From Ashinkailepas kermadecensis (Eukaryota > Arthropoda > Thecostraca > Neolepadidae), in assembly GCA_034440615.1 (NCBI GenBank), contig JAOTOM010004841.1, forward strand, positions 102,501 to 166,500: a stretch of 64,000 nucleotides of DNA, given 5' to 3'. Below the pieces are notes generated by a model, which saw only the letters and a program-made list of their open reading frames with translations, was not told the DNA's origin and ran no database searches. Below, one piece after another: positions 24,301 to 34,879 of the stretch (positions are counted from its first letter, which is position 1; each line of letters begins with the position of its first letter). The translations under genes and the position numbers were made by a program.

Positions 24301-24802
24301 TAGTGATGTGTTGCGCAGTGATGTGTTGGAGGCAAGTGAGTATGGCGACTAGTTCTGCTGTGTATACGGAATGGTGACGTATTAATTTGGTTTGACCAGT
24401 GTCGGGCCCACTGCACCAGGCGGCTCCCGTACCGTTGCTGGTACGTGATCCGTCCGTATAAAAGAAGGTGTGTTGTGGGTGGGCCTCTTGATATTAAAAA
24501 AACTTAACTTGGATTTCGATGGGGCTGAGCAGGATTTTATTTTGCCTAAAGAGATACTCGAGTTTGGGGTGTTTCATGTGCCAAAATTGGAGAAGGGGAG
24601 GGGGGACTCGGTCAGGGGTAACCTCCGGAAATTTCAGTGTGGATGTGAGAACCTGCTTCGAGTGAATGGCAATGCTGTATTTATTTTTGTTTTTGGAACG
24701 CCGTACCGGGGATTTAGTCCATGCGACATTGGAGGGGCGATTTAGCTGTGTTGTTGCCTGAAGTGGTATCTAACGAGTTGTAGTGTTCTGCGTTGTTGTA
24801 AG

Positions 24803-25622
24803 CTAGGATGTTGGTCTCACCCCGGAGACTGGTGGTAGGTGTGGTGCAGTGTGCTCCGGTGATGAGGCGGAGTGCGTGATTTTGTGTGCATTCCAGTGAC
24901 TGTGAGTGTTGGAGATATATGATCGAAGATAATCCGCATTGTATTCCAGGATTGAACGAATCAGTGCAATGTACATTTTGGTAAGAGTCGTCCTGTCTGC
25001 ACCGCAGTCGCGACCGCAGATGCAGTGCAGGAGATTGAGTCGAACAGCGCAGCGCTGTTTAATATAGGTGATGTGGGGGCTAAAATAAAGTCCTTTGTCG
25101 AGGATAATTCCGAGATATTTGAAAGAGGTTTGGAGGGGGATAATTTGATCGCGAAAGCGGAGCGGTTTGCTAGCCGGTATGTGTGTGGGAAGCCGGGAAA
25201 AGAGCATAGTGACCGATTTGGTGGGGGAGATCTGTAGCCCCCAGAGGGAGCACCATGAATCAATGTGATTCATGGCGAGTTGGATAACGTGATTCGCTGA
25301 ATCTGCCGATAGGTGCGTACACCAAATAGCCAAATCATCGGCATAGAGATAATATTTTAGTAGGGGAGAAATAACGGGAAGTTGTTCTAATACGTCGTTG
25401 ATCATGATAAGAAAGAGGGTTGGAGATAGCACGCTGCCTTGCGGGACGCCTTGGTCGAGAGTGTGGGGCCGTGAATAAATGTTGCCGCAGCGAACGACGA
25501 AGGAGCGATTTTCTAGAAAGTTTGTGATAAAGGTGGCCATTCTGCCCTTGATACCAATACGCTGTAATTTAATTCGAAGGGCAGAACTGTGTACTTTGTT
25601 AAACGCGGATTTTAGGTCTAAA
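24803..25622 (-). pseudogene. Reverse transcriptase half of the block C LINE
   Basis: Reads L-D-L-K-S-A-F-N-K-V (motif A, Asp intact), Q-G-V-P-Q-G-S-V-L-S (motif B), Y-L-Y-A-D-D-L-A-I-W (motif C), then F-K-Y-L-G-I-I-L-D-K-G. It is open for about 270 codons, and the first codons of the frame come from host flank. The catalytic residues are intact, so this copy is young, but it is truncated and cannot be autonomous. Confidence 0.88.
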
Positions 25623-25632
25623 CTACGCATCC

Positions 25633-26479
25633 ATTGGCGATCACCCATCCTTGGCATCACGGCGCCGAAAGTTCCACCCCTCCCCAAACCATTGGGCTAG
25701 ATCCGCCTGTGACGCCATATTGTACTGATTAGGTATGAGTGATAAATCCCACCTAGTGAAAATTCCTTAGAGGAGGCCCTGCATTGCAGACTGCAGAAGT
25801 GTGGAGGAAGCATGGAGTTTGCACTTGATTCACTGTGTGCTTCCCTATTATTTAATCATGGAAAATAGCACACACCTATGCATTACTTTTGGTCAGATTG
25901 TACCTCCCATATCTATTGTATGTACTACTGTGAAATGATGATCATGAAGAGACACTACCGCACCTGATTCGTATATACCGCATCTCCAGTGCTTTCAAAA
26001 TAGGTCCGGATGTACAAAGTAGCATGCTTTGTTGTGTATTCTTCTGTTTGATATTTGATCAGACTGGGCCGCGGATGTCTAATATGTATCAAATTGGCAG
26101 AAAAAGTTAATTTTAGATGTCTACTATGATTTCTTTCTTGAAGATATATCGGTACTGGCACTGCAACTTCTGATATCCTACCGAAATACATGTATTCCAT
26201 GTTACGCGTGGTGTAGCCGTAACGATTATATTCTCCATATATGGCATTAGCTGCAATGTTAGTTTTGTGACGACCCCATGGGGCACATATGAGGATGTCC
26301 GAGGGACCAGATTGGGATTGTATTGAAGCCAAAAGGTTGAGAAAATGCTGGCCTACCGCCCCCTGTGTCTTCACTGTACTGTCATAGCCCAACTGATAAA
26401 ATAACACAACTTGCCTGTTGCGATACTATCTGTATCCATGATTTCACAGTTTCGAAGTCCCCAAGTAATGTCACAGTGC
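25633..26479. repeat. Resumed block C sequence after the LINE
   Basis: The first 30 bases continue the block unit, then the sequence diverges to about 25930. From GATGATCATGAAG onward it again matches blocks A and B (13900-14470). No gene. Confidence 0.7.
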
Positions 26480-26499
26480 AATGGTAATAATAAGACTTG

Positions 26500-26832
26500 C
26501 CGCCCCGGTTGGTCAGTTGGCTCGAGCGCTGGCCTGCACTGGTCTTCCTGTCCTGGCAACACAGGGTTCGAGTCGTTACGCGCGCTCGCATTTTGCCCCC
26601 GGTTGGGAGGGTCAATTGGCAGCTGGCCCGATAAGGCCGGGGACGAGCTACCGGGCGGCCGTATTGGTGCTTTGACGGCACGTTAAACTTTCGGTCAAAA
26701 TTCTGCCGTTGAGCTAGAATTCATGGATCGGGTGATGGGGCCAGGGTTCACGCAGCAAGCTTTGCTTAGCAACACGACCCTGGTTCATAAAACCACCCCA
26801 GCAATAACTCGGGAAAAGTTTGAGAAAAAAAC
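26500..26832 (+). mobile_element. SINE-C copy in block C
   Basis: tRNA-like head (A-box-like GGTCAGTTGGCTCGAGCG, B-box GGGTTCGAGTC), a body with GACGAGCTACCGGGCGGCCG, then a hairpin CCAGGGT...ACCCTGG (26741-26783) with a nested AGCAA/TTGCT stem, and an A-rich end. Blocks A and B read straight through CAGTGCAATATAGCAGTG here. I see no clean target duplication. Confidence 0.8.
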
Positions 26833-27127
26833 AGCAGTGCCCAGTGGACATCAGCATCTTTGCAGCCATTCAGCAGAAAAGGCCAATTTGGAAAACTAGT
26901 GATAATGAAGGTTCGAAGCTGGTATCAAAATGATCCTCGCGGTATGTTGCACCCCTGGAGGTTAGCAAGTTAAGCAATTAAGTCAGTCATTGACGTTTTC
27001 CTATCCGGTAGAAATTAATCTTGCTACGATTATTTACATAAAATGGCATTAGGAAGTGAAAGAGAACTATGTGTTACTTGAGGTGGAACAACCCCATTAC
27101 CGAATACTCAGGCTGGAATTGGGGGGG

Positions 27128-27129
27128 TA

Positions 27130-27197
<68 letters not shown>

Positions 27198-27317
27198 ACA
27201 GAGACAGAGACAGAGACAGAGACAGAGACAGAGACAGAGACAGAGACAGAGACAGAGACAGAGACAGAGACAGAGACAGAGACAGAGACAGAGAGAGAGA
27301 CAGAGACAGAGAGAGAG
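27128..27317. repeat. (GA)n-(GAGACA)n microsatellite, block C
   Basis: Shorter version at the matching site, flanked by a local direct repeat (about 27053-27120 and 27329-27394, both with GGAACAACCCCATTACCGA). Confidence 0.95.
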
Positions 27318-27730
27318 TGAGTCGGTAGGAAGTGAAAGAGAACACTATATGTTACGTGACGCGGAACAACCCCATTACCGATTAGTCAGGCTGGCATCAG
27401 AGAGTGGGACTCTGAGACACTGAGACATTGAGGAACCGTGATACTGATATACTGGGAGACTGTCTGTGAGACGGAGAGATATACTGAGATACAGACTAGG
27501 AGACGGAGAGACACATAAATGACACCAAAAGCTCCTATCACAACTAGTCCGTGTACTTATCGATTATTGCTGACCCAAATATTTAGATTACGGAAGTGAA
27601 GTTCAAAACCTTTCTCGAAGTTCTTAATAAACTATTTAGCTTAATCATGTTTAGGCCAATGACCTGACGATGCATTTATTTGGGTCATAATATTTTATCG
27701 AGCATGCGCTGTGTTCGATAACTTTATTTT

Positions 27731-27806
27731 CACGTGGGACCTGCCGCGTGACCGGCATGAAGTTTTAGAGAAAAATATAGTTTCTGTTTATAGAAAACCA
27801 TCAGTA
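27731..27806 (+). promoter_or_regulatory. P5 core promoter: E-box, TATA-like box, TCAGT initiator
   Basis: CACGTG at 27731-27736, TATAG at 27776-27780 and TCAGT at 27801-27805, a good arthropod-type initiator with A 27 bp after the TATA start. The flanks have diverged while the motifs are kept. Confidence 0.5.
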
Positions 27807-27958
27807 TAATTTCGTTTCCCTACGGATAACTAAATTACCCGTAGTTTTCATAGCAAGTCGTCAGTTACTTTAAGTTCTTAAATCATCACGTCCATGAAAT
27901 CTGAATGATAGTATTGTGCATTTAAGTTCTGAAAGCTTCCTCGAAAAAGTGGCACACG

Positions 27959-28435
27959 ATGTCTGTTTTGCCACAAACATTAATCAGTGTTTGTCTTGCA
28001 CTTCATTTAGTGTTCGGCACCCAGCATCCATTAAACTCAATGACTGAAGAAGATGATGATCATGCACTAACTTCACACATATATAAACGTGGTGTCACCG
28101 CAACACGCTGTACGAGTAAACAGGCCTATGACGTTGGGCTCCAGCTGGAAGCAAACGACTCGTTTTGCAATACCTGTATGTGCTTCCGTAAAAGATGGTG
28201 GTGCACCACAAAGCCAGGTTGCAGAACCGATGGCAAGGTTTTTAATTGCCATGAAATTGCAAAATTGGGATTGTATGATGAAAAATGCTCCCAAAATTAC
28301 AAGATCCCTGAAAATATGCGTTGCACCAGTGGTAAGACGTACCACAGAAATGGCAAGCTATGTGTCTGTCGTCGTGGTAAGCCCAGATGTGGTGGGAGGG
28401 CAAAGTATCGTACGCTGTGGGGATGGAAGTTATAA
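27959..28435 (+). CDS. P5: secreted 12-Cys prepropeptide (158 aa)
   Basis: More diverged paralogue. The first of the two start ATGs seen in sisters is ACG here, so translation should begin at the second (M-S-V-L). The signal peptide ends V-F-G, followed by an Asp/Glu-rich propeptide and a Y-K-R-G cleavage site. All 12 cysteines are kept, but the Lys-Pro of the R-I-K-P-E segment is reduced to one residue (K-I-P-E), shortening that Cys-Cys spacing. The C-terminus is R-T-L-W-G-W-K-L. Immediately after the stop a 56-bp repeat of the last coding segment (CCCAGATG...) is present but untranslated. No clean AATAAA is visible; AATACA-like sequence occurs near 28771. It heads block D, which is cut off by a microsatellite and a LINE at about 29.5 kb. 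Confidence 0.88.
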   Translation: MSVLPQTLISVCLALHLVFGTQHPLNSMTEEDDDHALTSHIYKRGVTATRCTSKQAYDVGLQLEANDSFCNTCMCFRKRWWCTTKPGCRTDGKVFNCHEIAKLGLYDEKCSQNYKIPENMRCTSGKTYHRNGKLCVCRRGKPRCGGRAKYRTLWGWKL

Positions 28436-29308
28436 ACCCAGATGCGGGTCGAGGAAAAAGAATCGTACGTACGGATGGTAACGGATTACCTAGGATGGAA
28501 GTACCTGAAGAAATGCGTTATCAAGTTGCACAAGAGGATTTCATAAGAACTGTCGCGTAAAAGAGACTTGTTTGAAGTTGGATTGTGTAGCAAATTGAAG
28601 TTTATGAATGCAATGCTTCCGAGTGGTGTGCGCTGTGTACTATTTTGATATAATCTTTGGCTTGTTTGTTTTTATGTTGTTGTTTAGTGTTGGATGAACC
28701 AGTAATACCAACGTGTCTGTACTAATACACCCTGCTTGAATTAATACGGCATGGAGCAATACATTTGTAACGAATACATTTTTAAAACTCATGAAGTGCA
28801 GCGTATTTCAACATTTGGAAATGCGAGATGCTACCCGTTTGTCCATGCTTACTGTAATCAGGAATTTAAATCATCTTTGTTTAATACGTGGTGAAAGTGC
28901 AGTCGCAGTTACAACGTATTTCATAACTGTTCAGTGTGGAGCTATTGCTTACTTGTTATGTTACCGCGAAATGATATTCGTTAAGCCACATCTCTGTCCT
29001 TAAATACCTAAGCAGAATGAATCTTGTTTCTTCGTAAATTCAAATGGAAGCATTTTTGGTTCGCCAATCTTGCTGTGAATGACGATTGGCTAGAAATCAG
29101 GTAATGTAAATAGGTTGCAGAATATTAGTGACTATTTTCGGATATTTACACAGCTTGTTTGTCGTGTACTTACTGGTGCTGACGTTGATTGGTGTGCTTT
29201 TTGCCCACCACTGTTCTCTCTATTTGAACTAGCATTTTGCAGTTATTGCATTGCTTAAAGAGACTGAATCAGCTCCGCATCTGCCGGAATATGGTTAACA
29301 TGTATCCA

Positions 29309-29309
<1 letters not shown>

Positions 29310-29405
<96 letters not shown>

Positions 29406-29529
29406 CAGAGACAGAGACAGAGACAGAGACAGAGACAGAGACAGAGACAGAGACAGAGACAGAGACAGAGACAGAGACAGAGACAGAGACAGAGACAGAG
29501 ACAGAGACAGAGACAGAGACAGAGAGAGT
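29310..29529. repeat. (GA)n-(GAGACA)n microsatellite at block D / LINE junction
   Basis: Starts at the AATAGAGAGAG of the P5 flank (sisters have an unexpanded GGAGAGAGTAAC there) and ends at LINE sequence, so it sits at a different place in the unit from the arrays of blocks A-C. Confidence 0.95.
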
Positions 29530-29534
29530 GAGCA

Positions 29535-30401
29535 GTGTCGCATGGTGGTGTGCTCCTCGCCATACACTACAGTAGCCCTTGCCGACAAATACCCATGTCT
29601 TCTGCTCTCCAATGTATCGCAGCGAGAGCAACACTAAATCACCGCGCCGTTACCATCTGCAGTATTTACATACCACCTGCAATGCCTCTTCTCTCATATG
29701 AAGTAATTAGCCTTCTCGCGCAGCTTCCAACACCATTTATAATATGCGTCGATTTCAATGCCCACCATCCGTTTTGGGGCTCCAGCCGGACCAGCGCACG
29801 TGGTCGGCAGCCGGAAAGTATAATAAATAATGAGTGTGTTAGCATACTTAATACCGGAACACGAACACATTTTACGTTTCCAACTGGTCAAACTTCCGTA
29901 CTGGATCTTACCCTTTGCAGCCCACGGCTATTCCCATACATTGAGTGGTACGTTGCAGATGACCCCCTTAACAGCGATCATTTCCCCATTTGGATACAAT
30001 TTTTGGGTGACGTCGCCGTAAGCCAACGACCCCCGAAGTGGATTATCGAGAAAGCAGACTGGGACTCATTCCAGTCCGATATCCAGGAGAAGTTCAGCGA
30101 CCGCTCCGAGGATCTCTCGATTGAAGAATTTACTGCAAGGCTGCTACAATGCGCCAAGCACAATATTCCTCGCTCCTCTGGCACATCTAAGCGTATTCCA
30201 GTTCCACGGTGGTCCGACAAGTGTCGTCTTGCTATTCGTGCCCGTAGAAGAGCATTTCGTGCTTTTGACCGCAGCTGCTCTACCGAAAACCTAATTGCAT
30301 ATAGGAAAGCTAGGACACGTGCAAGGCAAGTCATAGCAGAAGCCAAGCGTGAGTCCTGGAAATCATACAAAAGCAAACCGAACCGTTTCACAAAAATATA
30401 A
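29535..30401 (+). pseudogene. LINE endonuclease domain plus linker
   Basis: A 288-codon frame: G-G-V-L-L-A-I-H at the cut 5' end, then T-I-C-S-I-Y-I-P-P, V-D-F-N-A-H-H-P-F-W-G (the D-F-N and His site), S-V-L-D-L-T-L and N-S-D-H-F-P-I, in the order of an exo-endo-phos fold. The start with W-N-C-R-G is missing. The Arg-rich linker ends at a stop at 30401. Confidence 0.82.
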
Positions 30402-30573
30402 TCAGTATGGGCGCAAATAAAACGAGTTTCGGGACGGATGGCACCAGCGGAAGCACCAGCTCTCCATGTGAATGGACATGATTACCTTAGGCCAAAATAA
30501 GTAGCAGACGAGATCGCTCGAACACTCTGAGCGATGTAAAAATACTAGAAGTTCACGGTTTAATGAATTCAGA

Positions 30574-32051
30574 ATGCAAAGGGAATCGAATATTATCGAC
30601 TTTAGCACCACCACCAGTTTTCCTTACAATGTATCTTTCACCATGACTGAATTAAATTCTGCAATTTCATCACTTGGATCTGTTTCTGAAGGACCTGATA
30701 TGGTGCACAATCTCATTATTAAACAGCTACACAAAAACACTCTCGAAACTCTCCTCTCGCTGTACAACGCCATGTGGGAGGAAGGTACCTTTCCCCCGTC
30801 GTGGCGTGAGGCAATTATTATCCCCATACTTAAACCAAAAAAAGGGTAGTGATCCACTACATTACCGACCGGTGTCCCTCACATCAACGTTGTGCAAACT
30901 TTTCGAAAAAAATGGTAAATACGAGATGGATGTGGTTGTTAGAATCCACTAATCAGTTTAATAACATTCAGTGTGGCTTCAGAAAACACCGTAGTACAAT
31001 AGGTCATGCTCTAACACTAGACTGTGCCATTCGCGCTGGTTTTATGACACATCGACATACAGTGGCTATATTTTTTTACATTGAAGGTGCGTTCGACACG
31101 GCATGGCGCTATGGAATTCTGAGCAAATTGTATGATTGTGGCATTCGCGGCCCCATGGGGTCTTTCTGAGCAATTTTCTATCCGAGCGATATTTCCGAGT
31201 GCGCGTGGCCGGAATTATTTCCGACAGATTTCTGCAAACCGATGGTGTGCCACAAGGAAGTGTCTTACGTGTAGTATTATTCGCACTTTCCATAAATGAC
31301 ATATATTATGAATTACCACGATCAACAGGGCGGGCCCTCTTTGTAGACGACTTTTCCATGTGGTGCTGTTCCCACAGTCTTCGTAGCGTGCAAAGACAAC
31401 TTCAGTTAGCTGTCGGGAAATTGGAAAATTGGTGCCACACCACCGGCTTCAGTTTTTCTTCGACGAAGACGGCAGCCATCCACTTCTGTCGCCGCAGGCA
31501 ATGTTCAGATTCTGTCATTAACATCTCTGGACGACCTGTATCTTTTCAATCGTCGGTCCGATTCCTGGGGATACAGATGGACAAACGAAACACTTAAGGA
31601 TCACATCACACGGCTGAAAGAGAGTGGTACCAAAGGGCTGCAGGTTTTGAAAGTCGTGTCTCGATGTTCATATGGAGCAGATAGAAATGTTTTACTCCTC
31701 ATGTATCGTGCTTTGATTCGCTCACGGATTGACTACGGAAGTTTTATATACGATGGCGCTTCCCAGACCACTAAACGGATGCTTGATACTGTGCACCACG
31801 CCGCTCTACGCGTTGCTACAGGTGCGTTCCGGACATTGCCAACCGACAGTTTTCTTGTTGAGACTGACGAGTCTCCCTTATCACTACGACGTGAAATGCT
31901 AGGACTTAGATACGCCTGTAAGCTTGCCCAAAATCCACGACACCCGACATACCAATGGGTATTCTCTACTCCACCTGTTACACGTTCAAATACCAGAAAC
32001 TCACTGTTGCCATTCAATCTGCGTCTTGCCCACTCTCTTCGCGAATGCTAA
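30574..32051 (+). pseudogene. LINE reverse transcriptase, frameshifted and catalytically altered
   Basis: Fragments in three frames: N-terminal part ending W-R-E-A-I-I-I-P-I-L-K-P-K-K-G; a shift at an A8 run (30837-30844); Q-C-G-F-R-K-H-R-S-T; motif A as F-Y-I-E-G-A-F-D-T-A-W, where the catalytic Asp is Tyr; D-G-V-P-Q-G-S-V-L (motif B); L-F-V-D-D-F-S-M-W (motif C, Val for Ala); then the thumb region to 32051. Not functional. Confidence 0.85.
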
Positions 32052-32398
32052 ATCAAGCCGGAACACATAGCACAGCTCAACATCCCAACTACACCACCTT
32101 GGCGTCGGATTGAGTTCACCATTGATCTCTCACTGAGTAATACCCGGAAGGCTGATTTAGCGCCACCGACTCCCGTATGATGGCATTAAAAAGAATCTAT
32201 TCATATCCAGACACAGTGCGGATCTATACCGGCGGATCAAAGCTCAGTAACGGCGTAGGATGTGCGTTTGTATGTTACCTACATATAGAATAATTTGGAC
32301 TTCCCAATCACTCATCAATTTTTACTGCCGAACTGTATGCCATTCTACAGGCCCTTCTTTTTATTCAGTATGACAACAGAATTCGTGACAAAAGATAT

Positions 32399-33205
32399 TT
32401 GATTCTCACTGATTCGCTGAGTAGTCTATTGGCTCGGAAAGCATTTAGTCACGACCACCACGTCTTGCATGATATTACGACAACCTTGACCTCTCTTCAT
32501 GATGAAGAAGTTGACGTAATTTTCATGTGGATCCCAAGCCACATGGGCCTGGCTGGTAACGAGGCCGCAGATCTGGCGGCAAAGAGGGCTGCAGACGGCG
32601 GCCGCAAGACGCGCCTGGCCATTCCTCCTGGAGACTTCAAACCAGTTATATCATCCCTAGTTCATCGAAAATGGCAATACGCTTGGACCATGAACACCAG
32701 TAAACTGAAAGTTGTAAAACCAGAACTTGGGGCGTGGAAGTCATCATTTCGCACACAAAGGGGGGGGGCGTATCGTACAATCGAAAGGTTGTTGGTTCGA
32801 GTCTCACCTGTCGCTACTCTTCGCCCGCGGCCAATCGGCGTGAGATTGGCGCGCGTACGTGTCGAAACCATAACCAACCGCACACAAAGGAGAGAGGAAG
32901 TTGCGCTGTGCCGTCTTCGGATAGGTCATACTCTAGCGACACATAGATACCTGTTGACGGCAAGTAGCCGTCCTCTGTGCGCACGCTGTTCTACTCCACT
33001 CACAGTATACCACGTACTTGTTGGCTGCCCTGCACTGGAACCTGCGCGCCGCAGATATCTTGGGGATCAAAGTACTGAGATGACATTGCGACAAATGCTG
33101 GCCGAGGACTCTCAGATCGTTGCATCTGGTGACATTGATATTCTTGCAAAAAGTACACTTCGACATCATATACCGCCCATCATAAGCACACTGAAAAGAG
33201 TTTAA
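32399..33205 (+). pseudogene. LINE RNase H and C-terminal region, kept open across a SINE insertion
   Basis: Starts I-L-T-D-S-L-S-S-L (RNase H Asp), continues M-W-I-P-S-H-M-G-L-A-G-N-E-A-A-D (active-site His and Asp), then C-A-R-C...H-V-L-V-G-C near the end. The first RNase H strand lies upstream in another frame (near 32220). A 118-bp SINE-A fragment plus 11-bp duplication adds 129 bp, 43 codons, without breaking the frame. Confidence 0.82.
32761..32878 (+). mobile_element. SINE-A copy lacking its A-box, nested in LINE
   Basis: B-box GGTTCGAGTCTCACC, core and shortened stem-loop, tail CCATAACCAACC. Target duplication CGCACACAAAG at 32750-32760 and 32879-32889. The 5' tRNA head is missing and replaced by a G-run. 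Confidence 0.88.
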
Positions 33206-33243
33206 ACCTCTGATTCAAATTTAAAATTTAAAAAGGTAGAGTT

Positions 33244-33300
33244 ATGGGCGAAAAAAAAAAAAAAAGTCGACGCGCCCTAAACCACAAATCCACCACCACC
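33244..33300 (+). mobile_element. H60-like sequence at the 3' end of the LINE
   Basis: TGGGCG, then 15 A, then GTCGACGCGCCCTAAACC and a CCACCACC tail: both stem arms and the tail of H60 with the loop replaced by A. No target duplication seen, so it may be the natural 3' end of the LINE or a separate insertion. Confidence 0.5.
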
Positions 33301-33315
33301 ACCATCAAAGCCAAA

Positions 33316-33502
33316 AGACTCCAATCGTGACCACATAGACCCCCTAGTGACGTCACATTTCGTGGAATACAATTTTGGCCGTACTCGTCGAACGTTTTCC
33401 GATGACACCTATTTTGTTTTCCTACGACGCTTAGTTTGAAGATAGGGTGGTATATAATTCCCCGATACAGGGTGTGGGGATCTAACCGGAATGACGGGAA
33501 GG
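33316..33502 (-). mobile_element. Fragment of the TTAA element seen at 47514
   Basis: The reverse complement matches 47514-47705 (shared CAAACTAAGCGTCG, GGTGTCATCGGAAA and TGACGTCACTAGG) and ends in GACGGGAAGG next to TTAA at 33503-33506. The other end is missing. Confidence 0.65.
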
Positions 33503-33506
33503 TTAA

Positions 33507-33970
33507 AAAGAAACAGCAAAAATTGAAACCAACGAATTAGGTAGCAGACGACGACAGGAACACCGCACGCCTCAGAAACAAGGGAAGCAACAGTTGCCGA
33601 CATTAATTGGCCTCGGCCACTTATAACCGGCACGCTTCATCTGCCAGTTTGGTATCATTTTCAGTTACCCTAAAACTGGCATTCGAAGCATAATCTCTAT
33701 CATGTGTTCGTCAAATTCTATCTGAATATAGAACTGCCAGGAATGAGCAAAGTCGCGTCGGAATAGCGCAGAAGTATTGTTAATTTTGTAGCGGCCGATG
33801 TCGGACATGCGTGTGACTGATGACCGTATGTGCACAGCTGACATGCGGCGGCGGATGCACTGTTTGCAATCTGCACGGGCTCTGTTTCAGAGGATGCACC
33901 GGGGCGAGTACCAGACAGACGTTCCCGTTATAACCAGCTACGATGACTACGACGGCGACAAGGTCAGTTG
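33507..33970. other. No recognised feature
   Basis: Single-copy-looking sequence with only short frames. No domain or repeat match that I can see. Confidence 0.4.
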
Positions 33971-33974
33971 ACCC

Positions 33975-34060
33975 CGGGCGTCGGCGGCTCAGTGGTTGAG
34001 ATGAGCGAGCGTCTGGCGTGCCGGAAGTACTGGGTTCGATTCTCCGCGGTGCCGCGCCAC
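33975..34060 (+). mobile_element. tRNA-like SINE head
   Basis: GGCTCAGTGGTTGAG resembles an A-box and GGGTTCGATTC is a B-box, 35-40 bases apart. No intact acceptor stem, and the sequence runs into GGCTGAC repeats (34079-34125). More likely a SINE head than a functional tRNA. Confidence 0.45.
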
Positions 34061-34714
34061 CCCGCCCCGAGAGTGTCTCTGGCTGACGGCAACGCCCACG
34101 GCTGACGGCTGACGGCTGACGGCAACAGTGGCCGCGCCTCGTTAGTGCTTGCGACGGCCGGATGCACGTTTTGCGGCGCGTGGGCGGTGCCGGGTGTGTG
34201 TAGGTTGCTCTTGGTTCGGACGTGTGCGCTGCACGCGTTCGGGTGTGGGCTGGAAGTGCCGACGGAGCTGCGAATCGCTGCTGTCCGAGTCGATCGGAAT
34301 GGTTGTGTTTGCGGTGTCTGCCGCGTGGGGCGCTGCGATGTTTGATATAGGTGGCGCCACCCTGTTACCGCTCCGCTGACTGACCGGAGCCGTATGGCTG
34401 GGTTTCATAGATCAAAAATCTGAAGCGTACCGGATGGTCACAAACTAATTGGACAGAATTCAAACTTCAATAGAATACGTTTATTTTGACGTCCAATAAT
34501 GATATTCGGTACGGGAGGCGTCGAACTCCTTGCCACCACTCACGTTCAGTGCGAGAGTCTGCTTACATCGAAGCGGTCGGCAGCACACGCGCGCTCCCCG
34601 ACCCCCCCCCCGCATCATTCGTCAAGGAGCGTCAACATTGAGTGGTGCCAGAACACTTTGGATACCACGCTTAAGTTGCTTGTCAGACGTTACCACTCAT
34701 CTACCTTTGTATAC
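34061..34714. other. GC-rich segment, no recognised gene
   Basis: Contains (GGCTGAC)n repeats and CpG-rich sequence with overlapping short frames on both strands. Nothing diagnostic. Confidence 0.4.
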
Positions 34715-34725
34715 CTTCTTGACGA

Positions 34726-34786
34726 ATGGGCGCTGTATAACCAATGCAGTTGATGCGCCCTAAAACCCAAATAACTAACTAACTAA
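34726..34786 (+). mobile_element. H60 insertion (61 bp)
   Basis: GGGCGCTGTATAACC...GATGCGCCC stem-loop and an AACTAACTAA tail, almost identical to the 12503 copy. Target duplication CTTCTTGACGA at 34715-34725 and 34787-34797. Confidence 0.85.
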
Positions 34787-34879
34787 CTTCTTGACGATGC
34801 TACAAAGTGTTCGATGGGGCGTGACTGGGACACGTTTGGAGGGCTGTTCTTCCGCGTTCCTCTCCATAAAATGAGAGGA

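Larger units (their letters stand above)
22975..25622 (-). mobile_element. 5'-truncated RNase H-type non-LTR retrotransposon in block C
   Basis: Minus-strand element beginning on the plus strand with seven T (its poly-A end) and flanked by CTACGCATCC at 22965-22974 and 25623-25632. Blocks A and B show a single-copy target (CTGCGCATCC). It carries RT (from motif A), RNase H and a Cys/His-rich C-terminal piece; the endonuclease and first half of ORF2 are missing, as expected of 5' truncation. Domain order suggests an I-like or related RNase H-bearing clade. Confidence 0.9.
20642..27663 (+). repeat. Segmental duplication, block C (carries P4), enlarged by insertions
   Basis: Matches blocks A and B through P4 and its 3' flank up to 22974, is interrupted by a LINE (22975-25622), and resumes in diverged form (for example 25935-26480 against 13900-14470). 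It also contains a SINE-C copy and ends at the start of block D. The SINE-A site of blocks A and B is empty here, near 22060. Confidence 0.85.
27664..29527 (+). repeat. Segmental duplication, block D (carries P5), truncated
   Basis: Older copy of the same unit: promoter, P5 and 3' flank are alignable to about 29300, where it changes into a GA/GAGACA microsatellite and then into LINE sequence. Confidence 0.75.
29530..33240 (+). mobile_element. RNase H-type non-LTR retrotransposon, decayed, with nested SINE
   Basis: Plus-strand LINE: endonuclease (29535-30150), linker, RT (30574-32050), RNase H and C-terminal region (32399-33205). It starts mid-endonuclease at the end of a microsatellite. Several frameshifts, a disabled RT motif A, and a SINE-A fragment at 32761-32878. 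A gapped H60-like end follows at 33244. Same general clade as the block C LINE but not a close copy. Confidence 0.88.

Noticed and set aside
24803..25687. Intact retrotransposon gene
   Set aside because: RT motifs are good, but the frame begins in host flank and lacks endonuclease and the front of the RT; it is a 5'-truncated insertion.
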